DNA from: Symsagittifera roscoffensis
Lineage: Eukaryota; Xenacoelomorpha; Acoela; Convolutidae
DNA length: 64,000 nt
Direction: 5' to 3'
NCBI RefSeq assembly: GCF_963678635.1
Contig: NC_087067.1
Coordinates: forward strand, 23,009,547-23,073,546
Below are positions 1 to 12,027 of this stretch, one piece after another (the first letter of the stretch is position 1; each line of letters starts with the position of its first letter). Both the position numbers and the translations under genes were made by a program. The notes beneath the pieces are model-generated. The model saw nothing but the letters and a program-made list of their open reading frames with translations. It made no database searches and had not been told where the DNA came from.

Positions 1-1
1 G

Positions 2-994
2 TCGTTTAACCGAGTTTCGATTGCTCAAGACCGAGGAGACTTGCTGGTCGGAAATATTGTTCCACTCGCTTCTTGTGCGCTGATCGATTACAGCCCCGAC
101 CAAAAAATTGTATCTGGCGAAATAGTTGCAATTCAAGAGAATTCTGATAACAAGCATGAACCAGTTTTTAAATATGCAAAGTACGTCGGCGAAGTTCAAG
201 ATAGTAATGATTCTTCAGATCCTTCCCTCTTTCGAATCCAAGTAGACAGGGACACCATTCTAAACTTGAACCCAAAACAAGTATTTACTTTCCGTTTTAA
301 GCTGGACACTGGTACAAATGAGTCACAGGAACCATCTATTGACGAAAACACCGAAGAAGAGCAATTTGAAAGCGATATGATGAACATTCGGCAGATTATC
401 TGGACTGCGGTTACATCCCAGAAGCCTGGAGAGCGCTTGGATTCCAACATGGACGACCTGGAACGTCGCCTTCTACAGAGTTATCTGCGAAAATATTCAA
501 GCCCTGACCAGCAACAAAGACTTATTAGAGTCGTAAGTGAATCTATAAGAACAGAAAAAGAAGCGCGTAATTTTGAGCCAGTGGCTGAAGCTGGAGACGC
601 GAGTACAACAACAAGTCAAACTCAACAACCCGAACCTGATATGGAAGTAAACAATTTCCTGGAGTTGAACTTTGAACGGATGAATCGAGAAATAAATGCT
701 CATACCGAGCAGTTGAAGGTTCACAAAAAACGGAAAACTCACGGTAGTTTTCACACCGAATCCTTTCGGAGACCGCAGTCTTCATTGAATGGTCGAGGAA
801 GTTTTTTTGATTCATACTTAGGAATACAATTCCACATCAAAGCACTGGCCCAACCACAACCAAACCCAACTCTGGCTAAACTCTGGCTCAAACAAGCCAC
901 GGAACACTGGATGTTCCTTAGTGGAAAGGTTGAAGAAGACGGCGGCACTAATCAAGAAAGTCATCGAAATTGGATGCTCGAGATTTCCTTGAAG
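2..994 (+). CDS. Host gene, internal/3' coding exon (partial, unknown product)
   Basis: This frame is open from the window edge, so the exon or gene starts upstream. The first ATG inside it is at 41. It runs 331 codons and ends at a strong donor (AAG|GTAAGT, phase 0) at 994/995. The protein is acidic in the middle (ENTEEEQFESD) and then helical and charged, with YLRKYSSPDQQQRLIR near 485-530. A Ser/Thr/Gln stretch (TTTSQTQQPEP) and a basic patch (KKRKTHGS) follow, and the end is aromatic (LWLKQATEHWMFLSGK). Codon use and the splice site look like a real host gene, unlike the decayed elements further right. I do not recognise the family and see no signal peptide or membrane segment in the visible part. 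It probably joins the terminal exon at 1938 or its duplicate at 3315. Confidence 0.7.
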
Positions 995-1093
995 GTAAGT
1001 TTTTTTTTAATTTATAAGTCAACTGAAAACAAGCAGGAGGGAGGGTGCAGTTTCTGCTTTGTTAGTAGCGTAAAATTTCTTGCTGTTTTCCAG

Positions 1094-1127
1094 GATGTTA
1101 GAGGAGTTGAAACTCTTCATTAAATAG
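1094..1127 (+). other. Possible 34-nt exon of the host gene
   Basis: A 99-nt intron (995-1093, GTAAGT...TTTTCCAG) is followed by 34 nt and an AG|GTATTA donor at 1127/1128. Its length (1 mod 3) is what is needed to go from the phase-0 donor at 994 to the terminal exon, which starts with GT before its ATG-containing frame. However, the phase-0 reading meets TAA inside this exon (DVRGVETLH, then stop). Either the long exon is simply retained and terminates here, or this is an alternative end, or the exon is spurious. The transcript structure is unresolved. Confidence 0.3.
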
Positions 1128-1937
1128 GTATTAATAACTGAAATGAGCCAGAGACAAATGAATTACATGATTGACTGTATAGTACTGCTCTCTCACATCG
1201 ACTCCCTAGGATTCTTCTAATTTTTGGACGCGGATCTGTTCCTTTTCATACGCGAGGGAGTATGGAATCACAAAAACTAGCAAATTTTAAAAGGAGCTTT
1301 TAGCGTTGATTATTTTGACCATTGCTATCGGTGTGAAAATTACGAAATAAATCTGGAACAAGCGTCAAAAATTTTTACTTCATTTGCGCTCATTTTCCCC
1401 GTATTTGCAAAGAAGCAAGGGAAGGAGGCAGTCAGGAAAGTGAAACTAAAACTTTATTTTCAAAAACTGGTAATTCTTTAACGAGAACTTAGAAAATTTG
1501 ATTTTTAGTTTTTTTTTCAGCTGACAAAAGCAACAGCATCAGAGGAATAAGGCAATAAGGTTTCGAGGCTAGTTTTCTCAGCTATAACAGATGGCTGATA
1601 GTATCATAAATAACAGTTACTCATAACAAAATTTCTTTTTTTTCAGAATTCAAAAGTTTCCATAAAAAAGAGAATTTTAGACTCCAGTCGTGGTTTTCTT
1701 TGATTATATGTCGATGTTTTGTCCCAGCAACGAGAGTTCACAGTTGCGAAAATGCTTTGGTCCATATTTTTTCATTTCCATTGGAGTTTGTGGAAAGCTT
1801 TAATTTTTTTCTGTGAAAATCATCAAGTTACAGCTTCAGCTTAGGATAGCTTTAAATTATATATGAAATTTAACGAAGCTTAGCTGTTTTTTTAAACTAA
1901 TCTCTGATCTTTTGTGATTAACCAAGTCTCAAATCAG

Positions 1938-2290
1938 GTATGACGTTTAAGGTGATTGAGAGCTCTTTGATTGTATTGACCTATATGGAAGATGGAAGCA
2001 GCAGTATGTCTATCTACGATCGATTCCAGGGCAAAAAATTAACGGAAACTGCCTTAGAGCTGATTGCTATCTTGCGAAATCTTGATTCTAGTAGTTTGAA
2101 TCTCAAACTAGATGAGATCAAAACAGTTTTGAAACAACTGGGCGAGTATAACAATCTTCATCGACCCGATCAAGGTCAAAATGAAACTTCAGGTGCACTG
2201 GTTAAGCCAGAAGACGTAGAACAAACAATAAAGTGTGCTAAAAAGATGTACGAGCTGGCCCTGGAAAAGAGTTTGGCCGCAGGGCTGTGA
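1938..2290 (+). CDS. Host gene terminal exon, copy 1
   Basis: The acceptor is CAAATCAG at 1930-1937. The exon opens with GT followed by an in-frame ATG at 1940 and runs 116 codons to TGA at 2288-2290. It encodes a compact helical domain: MTFKVIESSLIVLTYMED, a linker SMSIYDRFQGKK, then long helices (LTETALELIAILRNLD, LDEIKTVLKQLGEY) and a C-terminal helix ending ELALEKSLAAGL. AATAAA lies at 2338-2343, about 50 nt past the stop. It is more likely the C-terminal exon of the gene at 2-994 than a separate gene, because the acceptor sits directly before the ATG. The family is not recognised. Confidence 0.65.
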
Positions 2291-3314
2291 ACTAATGAAA
2301 ACACTTCAACAATAACTGATTATTATAGTTGAAACTAAATAAAAGAAAAATACTGATTTTATATGCTGAGTTTGATTAAACCAGCCGAAAATGTATAATT
2401 AGCAGAAAGATTGTTACAATTTTTGCGTTTAAATTAGCGCAGCTTTTTCTATTGTTGCCTAACTGTTATTTAACTGAAGCAACATTTTCGGCTGCTTATA
2501 TCTTAACTGACATGGTTCGGCTGTTTTACATACCTATATTTACTATACTTCTTGTTAATATTATCTCATGACTTGTTTGTTGAAAAAAAAACTATCTATT
2601 TTTTATTTGAATTTGAAACCAAGTTTAAGCACCAATGTTTAATCTATGACCGAACATTCATAGCCCTGTCACTGTTTTAAAATTGGGGTCAGTCTCGAAA
2701 TATTGGTGTGAAAATTACGAAATAAATCTGGAACAAGCGTCAAAAATTTTTACTTCATTTGCGCTCATTTTTCCCGTATTTGCAAAGAAGCAAGGGAAGG
2801 AGGCAGTCAGGAAAGTGAAACTAAAACTTTATTTTCAAAAACTGGTAATTCTTTAACGAGAACTTAGAAAATTTGATTTTCAGTTTTTTTTTCAGCTGAC
2901 AAAAGCAACAGCATCAGAGGAATAAGGCAATAAGGTTTCGAGGCTAGTTTTCTCAGCTATAACAGATGGCTGATAGTATCATAAATAACAGTTACTCATA
3001 ACAAAATTTCTTTTTTTTTTCAGAATTCAAAAGTTTCCATAAAAAAGAGAATTTTAGACTCCAGTCGTGGTTTTCTTTGATTATATGTCGATGTTTTGTC
3101 CCAGCAACGAGAGTTCACAGTTGCGAAAATGCTTTGTTCCATATTTTTTCATTTCATTTAGAGTTTGTGGAAAGCTTTAATTTTTTTCTGTGAAAATCAT
3201 CAAGTTACAGCTTCAGCTTAGGATATCTTTAAATTATATATGAAATTTAACGAAGCTTAGCTGTTTTTTTAAACTAATCTCTGATCTTTTGTGATTAACC
3301 AAGTCTCAAATCAG

Positions 3315-3667
3315 GTATGACGTTTAAGGTGATTGAGAGCTCTTTGATTGTATTGATCTATATGGAAGATGGAAGCAGCAGTATGTCTATCTACGATCGA
3401 TTCCAGGGCAAAAAATTAACGGAAACTGCCTTAGAGCTGATTGCTATCTTGCGAAATCTTGATTCTAGTAGTTTGAATCTCAAACTAGATGAGATCAAAA
3501 CAGTTTTGAAACAACTGGGCGAGTATAACAATCTTCATCGACCCGATCAAGGTCAAAATGAAACTTCAGGTGCACTGGTTAAGCCAGAAGACGTAGAACA
3601 AACAATAAAGTGTGCTAAAAAGATGTACGAGCTGGCCCTGGAAAATAGTTTGGCCGCAGGGCTGTGA
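3315..3667 (+). CDS. Host gene terminal exon, copy 2
   Basis: This is the duplicate of the exon at 1938. It has the same CAAATCAG acceptor (3307-3314), a 116-codon frame from ATG 3317 to TGA 3665-3667, and AATAAA at 3715-3720. Only two amino acids differ: Thr to Ile early (VLTYME / VLIYME) and Lys to Asn near the end (LEKSLAAGL / LENSLAAGL). Both copies keep splice and poly(A) signals, so they could serve as alternative last exons. If only one is used, it cannot be told which from sequence alone. Confidence 0.6.
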
Positions 3668-4080
3668 ACTAATGAAAACACTTCAACAATAACTGATTAT
3701 TATAGTTGAAACTAAATAAAAGAAAAATACTGATTTTATATGCTGAGTTTGATTAAACCAGCCGAAAATGTATAATTAGCAGAAAGATTGTTACAATTTT
3801 TGCGTTTAAATTAGCGCAGCTTTTTCTATTGTTGCCTAACTGTTATTTAACTGAAGCAACATTTTCGGCTGCTTATATCTTAACTGACATGGTTCGGCTG
3901 TTTTACATACCTATATTTACTATACTTCTTGTTAATATTATCTCATGACTTGTTTGTTGAAAAAAAACTATCTATTTTTTATTTGAATTTGAAACCAAGT
4001 TTAAGCACCAATGTTTAATCTATGACCGAACATTCATAGCCCTGTCACTGTTTTAAAATTGGGGTCAGTCTCGAAATATT

Positions 4081-4825
4081 GTATTTCGGTAGTGATAGAA
4101 AATTAGTTGCGTTAGCCTGCACAAGTCCATCTATCTTTTAAAAAATGAAGAAGCTTGGTTAAATCGTAACGAAACTCTTGGCTGTCTCAGCAAATTCTGG
4201 CCAAAGAATCTTGGAACATATCAAAGATTCTTCAAGAAAGTTCAAAGAAATTTTGAAGAAAAACAAAGCAAAATTTTGTTGACGATTTGCGACGAAGACT
4301 ATTTTAATTTCAACATTACGATGCCGAACTGCTTTTTGTGAATTGTAAGCGAAATCTGGAACAGATCAAAATCAGTTTTGTTGCAGCATTTGTTTTTTTT
4401 TCTCTGATCTTCTCTGCTATTTTGGAATCCACAAAAAGTAGCTAAAAGACTACCGCTTAAGATTGCTCCTAAAGTAGGCAAATTTGCGGAGCCCGCAACA
4501 ATATTTGCGGAATCCGAAAGCTTGTCGAATCCATAAAAATAATTATTATTATGTATAATAAAATTTAGCTGCTGCAGTATCAGCAACTGTGCGGAATTTG
4601 CAAACTAAGGGAATTCCGCCAATTGTAAGCAGAACCCGCAAAGTCTAAGTGGAGTCCGCAAATTGTAAGTAGAAACAGCGTTTTGTTTGCAAACTCCAGT
4701 TATATGTGTAGTACCGTTTGAAATTAAATCTTTTGTTTACCAATTGGTCACAAGCATGTTCAATCTCAATTATTGCTAAGTTGATCAGCCACCAGCTGAG
4801 TTACCAAACGTTCGATCACATTTCT
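4081..4825. other. Non-coding spacer with degenerate GCGGA(A/G)(T/C)CCGC motifs
   Basis: There is no convincing gene. Between about 4475 and 4680 short imperfect repeats recur (TTGCGGAGCCCGCAA, TTGCGGAATCCG, GTGCGGAATTTGC, GAATTCCGCC, GGAGTCCGCAAATTGTAAG). They look like a decayed short-period repeat with partial dyad symmetry. The rest is AT-rich with nothing recognisable. Confidence 0.45.
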
Positions 4826-5300
4826 TGTCCCCAATTTCGATCGCAATTCCTGTCAAACTGACAAGTTCTATATCTGTTCTTATCAAACGCCCAAATTCAA
4901 ACTCAATATTTTTTGAACACGCAACTTCGAAATCAAGCCCTACCAACTTACCATCAACTTTGATCTTAATTCATGCAAACTTACAAGAAACTTCGATCTC
5001 TATCGCTGTTAAAGACCCAACTTTGATCTCAGTTCCTGTCAAACACACCATTTTGATCTCAATTCCTGTCAAACACCCGACTTCGACCTCAATTCATGAC
5101 AACTTACACTAACTTCGATCTGCGATCACAATTTATGTCAAACACCCAATTTTGATCTCAGTTCCTGTCAAGCAGCTAACTTCAATCTCAATTCCTGTCA
5201 AAAACCCAACTTCGATCTCATTTCCTGTCAAAAAAAACAAATTCGATCTCGATTCCTGCCAACTTAGCTCAACTTCGATCTCAGTTACTGCCATCTGAAC
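4826..5300. repeat. Degenerate minisatellite, about 30-35 bp unit
   Basis: About 14 imperfect copies of a unit close to ACTTCGATCTCAATTCCTG followed by TCAAACACCCA. Spacing drifts between about 29 and 37 bp. A stop-free frame across part of it (4825-5112) is a by-product of the repeat (recurring ISIPVKHPTS-like text) and is not called as a gene. Confidence 0.8.
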
Positions 5301-6500
5301 AAATTGGACTCAACCAATTCGTCCGCTCATTTCAACTCAATTCAATTAAAAATAATCCGTTCAATTTGGTCTTATTTCAAGTTTTTCAAATTTCAAAACC
5401 GGAACATAAATTCAAAATGCAAAGTTTTCAGGTAATTTTTCGTGCCTCTTAAACTAGCTGTTGATTCAGCTGTAGTCCACAGGAAAAATTACTGTAGCAG
5501 CAACAGTTTATCTCATTTCATTTTGAGCTGTCGTTACATCCGTTGTTCAGGTTCTCCGTAGGAACAGTTTTGACTGGCCCACAAACATTTTAGACCATAA
5601 TACTGAATACTGCATACAAAAAAGATTATGACAAATTACAATACGGTTGAACTGAAAAGCGGAAACAAGCATAAAGAGTTGCAAAAAATGTTCAAGTAAA
5701 TCTTTCCAGGTCATAAAAACAATCTATTTTATGTCGAAATACCCCTCAGAATTTATCCTAGACGGCATATCTACCTCGGCATGCATTTATATGGCATCAA
5801 ATTGTGCTCGTTAGGAAATCACTGACCTCGTTCAGCAGTTTGAGAGTTTTGTTTAAAGTGTCCGGCTCACGTTCGTTTTTTTGCCGGCAACAAATACCTT
5901 TTTCCTCAATCACAGAATCTCAAAATTGATTGCATCCTAAAGGTCCTGAGATTATGCGCTCAAAAAATTCTAGCACCACATTATGTGGTTTTTCAGGTTA
6001 CTGGCTTAACTGGAACCATAAAGAATGTTAGCTCTGTTTTTTTTTCATCAAGCCAACGGGTCTTCTTACTGCTAAAAAGACAGCAAAAGTTTGGCTAATT
6101 GGCTGAATAAAGTTACTCAGATTGCAGATAATTTTGTTGTAGAAACCAACAAACAAGGGATTTAGTTAACTTTTTTTAAGAAAAAACTTCGAAATTGGTC
6201 ACTTTTTGATAGAACTCAATCTAGCAAAAGCTCAAGTTTACGTGCAATCGAGGCTGCAATAAGCGATTTGGAACTTTTATCCAGCGCGCAAGATCATCGA
6301 TCCTAGCGATAATCACAAAATTTCAGAGTCAGATGCAACCAGTGAACTGTAATATAAATGGTCAGAATATCATACGTAATCGATGATAATATATACAGGT
6401 AATGAGGATTTTGCATGTAATCAATTAGTAGTTAGTTATACGTTGATGAACTAAAAGATATATTTCCCTCCATTACACCGTTGATGCATGGCACGAGGTT
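5301..6500. other. AT-rich non-coding interval
   Basis: No open frame of note and no clear repeat. The interval lies between the minisatellite and the first recognisable segment of the minus-strand LTR cluster. It may be eroded LTR, but I cannot align it by eye. Confidence 0.3.
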
Positions 6501-6529
6501 CAACGCGACTCAAGACGATTCAAAATATG

Positions 6530-9500
6530 CTCCTGGAATTTTTCTTCCTGTTTAAGTTTTTTACCCCTGGGCTCTGACGGTTTTTGTTTGAGTCTAGGTT
6601 TAGCGGATTCATCATGTGACTCGTTTCATAAACTGGAGTATATCTACAACAAATAACTCACTATATGCTATAAATGATATCAAACCACATCGCTAAAGCC
6701 TTTCAACGTTCTCATTTTTCTGGACTGCAAGAATGTGACCTATGAAAAACATCTTTTCAGACTTTCAATGTCAATTCTCAAATTAAAACTTTTTATCTTA
6801 AAATTAAAAAGTTTTGGGGCGCAGTACAGCCCTGCCAACCATCAAACTAAAATTATCCTTCAACGTCTTATCCTTAATTCAATGTAATTCGTTTGGTCTC
6901 CGGGTAATACATTTTTTTCAGAAAATCCAAAAAATGGTAATAAGGATTCCGTTTTCATTCAAATTGAGAGCCAAACTTGGAACAAGCAAAACTAGTTAAA
7001 AAGTGTAATATGCCAAATTTCAGCAATTTTGCAGTCAAAAATGAGTGTTTAGACAATTGTGGCTCGTATTTTTAGTCTGAAACTGTAAGATTCGCCCGGA
7101 AGTACATACCGACGGAAAAAACTGATAGAACTTAAAGCAAATGACTCTTCACAAAATAGAATTTTACGTGATTTTTGTCGTCTCTACCATAATCAAATCA
7201 AGGTGTTTTTTGTAACATCTGGTAAGCAAAATCGTAACTGTCGAAAAGCTATCAGCCGAGCCGCGCAAATTTTTTTGAACAACCATTGAAAATAATGAAC
7301 TCAGGCTGGGTCTCAGTATTCGCAGACGACGAGATCATTCCTAATAATAGAGCTGTTGCACTATTATTACTAAGTTTTAATATAACTATTGTTGTTGTAC
7401 AGTAGAAAAAATTACCCTAACCATCGACATAGAATGACCCTTTCCCCACCTTCTAGACTCTCATCATCTGAAAATGAATTTTGATAAGTTCATTCTCAAT
7501 TCAGGACATTGCAGGAAGCTTAAAATTGTTAAAAAACAAGTCCTCCAGTTCAACAAGAAACCTCTTCATTTTCTTTCACTTCGCTAAAGAAGCTGCAAAA
7601 TCGTTATTACAATTCGGAAGGCTCCTTTTCTTCCTTTTCTTTTCAAAATGTGATACGTAGTTTTTGTCTGTTTTCTTCAATATCTGTAATTCTGACTGTA
7701 AAAACCATTGTGCTGAGTTTTGCTGTTCTCAAGTTGAACCAAAATCAATTGGTAAGGTGTCATATACGTCCAATTAGAAGTTTGAAAGAAATTAAAAACT
7801 CTCAATTATCAGTAATATTTCGTTCTTTTTTTAGCAGATAACAACATTTAGCGTCAAATTTAACGCATCGTACGATTGTTTTCTTCCGGAAAAAACCGCG
7901 TTCTGTTTGAATGGCATATATTCCTCCCCAGAAAACCCGTCCAAACACCTCATTCATTTTTATTATCTCAAAAATGATACAGTGCCATGAGACAAAATTT
8001 AAACAACAAACCAAGAAGCAAATATATCTACAACAAATTACTCGCTATATGCTATAAATAATATCACACCACATCGCTAAAGCCCTCTAACGTTCTCATT
8101 GTTCTGCACTGCGAGAAAATGACCTATGAAAAATATCTTTTTTGACTTTCAATGTCATTTCTCAAATTAAAACTTTTATCTTAAAATTAAAAAGTTTTAG
8201 GGCGCAGTACAGCCCTGCCAACCATCAAACTAAAATTATCCTTCAATGTCTTATCCCTAATTCAATGTAATTCGTTTGGCCTCCGGGTAAAACATTCTTT
8301 CAGAAAATCCAAAAAATTTTAATAAGGATTCCGTTTTTATTCAAATTGAGAGTCAAATTTGGAACAAACAGGACTAGTCAAAAAGAGAATTAAGCCAAAT
8401 TTCAGCCACTTTGCAGTCAAAAATAAGTGTTTAGACAAATTTGACTCGTATTGTTAGTCTCGTATTTTTAATCTGTACATACCGACGGAAAAAAACTGAT
8501 AGAACTTAAAGCAAGTGGCTCTTTTCAAAATAGAGCTTTACGTGCTTTTTTCGTCTCTACCATAGCCAAATCACGGTGTTTTTTGTAACATCTGGTAAAC
8601 AAAATTGTAACTGTCGAAAAGCTATCAGCCGAGCCGCGCAAATTAATTTGACCAATAGTTGAAAATAATGAGCTCAGGCCGGGTCTCAGTATTCCCAGAC
8701 GACGAGATCATTTATAATAATAGAGCTGTTACACTATTATTACTAAACTATTATATTACTATTGTTGTTTTACAGTAGAAAAAATTACCCTAACCATTGT
8801 CAGAGAATGGCCCTTTCCCCCACCTTCTAGACTCTTATGATCTAAAAATGAATTTTATTAAGTTCATTCTCAATTCAGGACATTGCAGGAAGCTTAAAAT
8901 TGTTTAAAAACAAGTCCTCCAGTTCAACAAGAAACCTCTCCATTTTCTTTCACTTCGCCAAAGAAGCTCCTTCATCGCTACCAGGAAGGGTGGTAAATCT
9001 TTCTGTCAACTTTCCCGGCTCGTGGACTAGGCAGGTATCGAGATTAGCAGCACAATCAATACAACGCGGAGTGCTTCTTACGATGATTGTTCGGTCGTAG
9101 CTCACGTTCGTAACGCCTTTTTTTCTATTTCTATATTGCCGTCTTGTTTTGAGCTGCAAATTTCGTCGTTTTTTTTCTCGCGCTTTTTCAGTTATCGCGA
9201 AAAGTAAAACCGTTACGTGTCATGAGCGCTCAAATCGAAATTTTAAAGTTTATTAGTTCGAGTATTGCGTTCTTCACTTTCAGTCCAAAAGGCATTTTTT
9301 TTCCAAATAACCCCTTTCTTCATAAATCACTGATCAATAATTCGAACTTATCGTGCGGTCATTGAAAAATGAACTCTTTCTTTTCGAATGGCACATGCTT
9401 CCCGGACAGTCCAATCATTGTCCTCATTGAATTTGAGGTATCTTATCTAAAAAACGTTATGTGTCATGAGAAGAAAAATGACACTGAAAATCAAATTTAA

Positions 9501-11700
9501 CTACATCAAATCATTCATTACGTTTCAGAAATGGCATTATTCACATCGCTATAGCCTTTTAAACTTCCCTCTAATCTGTACTATGAGGATTTGACCGAAG
9601 CAAAACATCTTTTCTGACTTTCAATGTCATTTCTCCAAATAACACTTTTTCTTTTATGTTTAAAAAGGTTGGGGCGCAGGACAGCTATGCGAACCATTGA
9701 ACAAAAAGTGTCCTTCATTGTCTTGTCCCCTCTGGAGCTTCAATTGTTATTGATCCTGAGTTTTGAAAATAGGAACCACGTTCTGTTTGAATGGCATATA
9801 TTCTTCCCCAGACAAGCCGTTCAAACAACTAATTCATTTTTATTATCTCAAAATTGATACAATGCCATGAGACAAAATTTAAACAGCAAACCAAAAAATA
9901 ATTAAATCTACATCAAATTACTCACTATATGCTATAAATGACAACAAACCGCATCGCTAAAGCCTTCTAACATTCTCATTTTTCTGCACTGCGAGGATGT
10001 GACCCATAAAAAATATATTTTCTGACTTTCAATGTCATTTCTCAAATTAAAGCTTTTTCTCTTAAGTTTAAAAAATTTTAGGGCGCAGTACAGCCCTGCC
10101 AACCAATGTCTCATCCCTAATTCAATGTAATTCGTTTGGCCTCCGGGTGATACATTCTTTCAGAAAATCCAAAATTTTTTTATAAGGATTCCGTTTTTAT
10201 TCAATTTGAGAGCCAAATTTGGAACAAACAGAACTAGTTAAAAAAAGTAATATGCCAAATTTTAGCAATTTTGCAGTCAAAAATGACTGTTTAGGCAAAA
10301 TTGACTCGTATTTTTAGTCTGAAAATGTAAGATTCGCCCGGGAGTACATACCGACGGAAAAAAACTGATAGAACTTAAAGCAAATAGTTCTTCTCAAAAT
10401 AGAGCTTTTCGTGCTTTATTTTGTCTCTACCATAGCCAAATCAAGGTGTTTTTGTAACATCTGGTAAACAAACTCGTAACTGTCGAAAAGATATCGGCCT
10501 AGCCGCGCAAATTATTTTGAACAATAATTGAAAATAATGAACTCAGGCTGGGTCGTCTCAGTATTCCCAGACGACGAGATCATTCCTAATAATAGAGCTG
10601 TTGCACTATTAATACTAAGTTTTTATATAACTATTGTTGTTGTACAGTAGAAAAAATTACCCTAACCATCGACATAGAATGACCCTTTCCCCCACCTTCT
10701 AGACTCCCATGATCTGAAAATGAATTTTATTAAGTTCATTCTCAATTCAGGACATTGCAGGAAGCTTAAAGTTGTTAAGAAACAAGTCCTCCAGTTCAAC
10801 AAGAAACCTCTCCATTTTCTTTCACTTCGTCAAAGAAGCTCCTCCATCACTACCAGAAAGTGTGGTAAATCTTTCTGTCAATTCTCCCGGTTCGTGGACT
10901 AGGCTGGTATCGAGATTAGCAGCACAATCAATACAACGCGGAGTGCTTCTTACGATGATTGTTCGGTCGTAACTCACGTTCGTAACGCCTTTTTTTCTAT
11001 TTTTATATTGCCGTCTTGTTTTGAGCTGCAAATTTCGTCGTTTTTTTTCTCGCGCTTTTTCAGTTATCGCGAAAAGTAAAACCGTTACGTGTCATGAGCG
11101 CTCAAATCGAAATTTTAAAGTTTATTAGTTCGAGTATTGCGTTCTTCACTTTCAGTCCAAAAGGCATAAAATGTCGTAAGCGATATATAATCAAAGTATC
11201 GTACGACCTTTTTTTCCAAATAACCCCTTTCTTCACAAATCAAAGATTAATAGTTCGAACCTATCGTGCGGTCATTGAAAATTGATCTCTTTCTGTTCGA
11301 ATGACACATACTCCCGGGACAGTCCAATCATTGTCCTCATTGAATTTGAGGTATCTTATCCAAAAATCCAAAAAAAGTAATGTGTCATGAGAAGAAAAAT
11401 GACACTGAAAATCAAGTTTAACTACATCAAATCATTCATTACGTTTCAGAAATGGCATTATTCACATCGCTATAGCCTCTTAACATTCTCTTGAATCTGG
11501 ACCACGAGGATTTGACCTAACCATAACATCTTTTCTGACTTACAATGTCATTTCTCAAAATAACACTTTTTCTTTTATGTTTAAAAAGTGTTGGGGCGCA
11601 GGACAGCCATGCGAACCATTGAACTAAAATTGTCCTTTACTGTCTTGTCTCCTCTGGAGCTTCAATTGTTATTGATCCTGAGTTTTAAAAAAAGGAACTT
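6530..11700 (-). mobile_element. Tandem cluster of 3'-UTR/LTR boundary segments of the giant element family (minus strand, fossil)
   Basis: Read on the minus strand, the same series recurs. First comes a GTTGGCAGGGCTGTACTGCG-type block (+ strand copies near 6830, 8215, 9680, 10090, 11605). About 300 bp later comes a purine-rich tract, then an LTR start resembling TGTG(C/T)CATTC (near 11308, 9395, 9799 and 7918). LTR body with a TTTTCAGATCATGGGAGTCT-like block and an ACTGTACAACAACAATAG stretch follows. Units at about 7.89-9.77 and 9.77-11.70 kb are very similar; a more diverged, partial one covers 6.6-7.9 kb. The same landmarks occur on the + strand at 50.2-53.4 kb, which identifies the family. 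It is old and broken. Confidence 0.75.
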
Positions 11701-12027
11701 CTGATCAGAAGGAGCAATGAAAAAGTTGTCATCATCGAAAGTCTTCTCAAGTTTCATCAAGTCACCACAAAGCCAACAGTTCTTTCAGTTGATTTAAGAC
11801 ACACAAGCTGGAATACTTTCAGAACAAGCTTTTCTGAACAAAAGAAACACAATCAAAACCGGCAAAAAAATCATATTTGGAGCAGTTGTAATTTCACTAA
11901 TCAAAAACTAAAGTATTTTGATCAAATTTCGTTTTAAGCATAGTCAAATTAGTTGCTCGAAAAAAATTTTTTTTCAAAAAAAACAACTTTGAGTTTTTCT
12001 CTCATTTTTTGGGGCTTGCTTTGCATC
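11701..12027 (-). other. 3' untranslated segment of the minus-strand element copy
   Basis: On the minus strand this aligns with the 3'-UTR of the main element at about 49.9-50.15 kb (shared pieces around GACTGATCACTTTGTGGTGA, with divergence). It links the module fragments to the left-hand LTR cluster. Confidence 0.55.

Larger units (their letters stand above)
1330..4080 (+). repeat. Tandem duplication of a 1.376-kb unit (two copies)
   Basis: Unit 1 (about 1330-2705) and unit 2 (about 2706-4080) begin with GGTGTGAAAATTACGAAATA and end with GGGGTCAGTCTCGAAATATT. They match almost base for base, with a handful of substitutions and homopolymer-length differences. Each holds the 3' part of an intron, a complete terminal coding exon with its own acceptor, a poly(A) signal and about 350 bp of downstream DNA. 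The near identity means a recent duplication. Confidence 0.9.
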
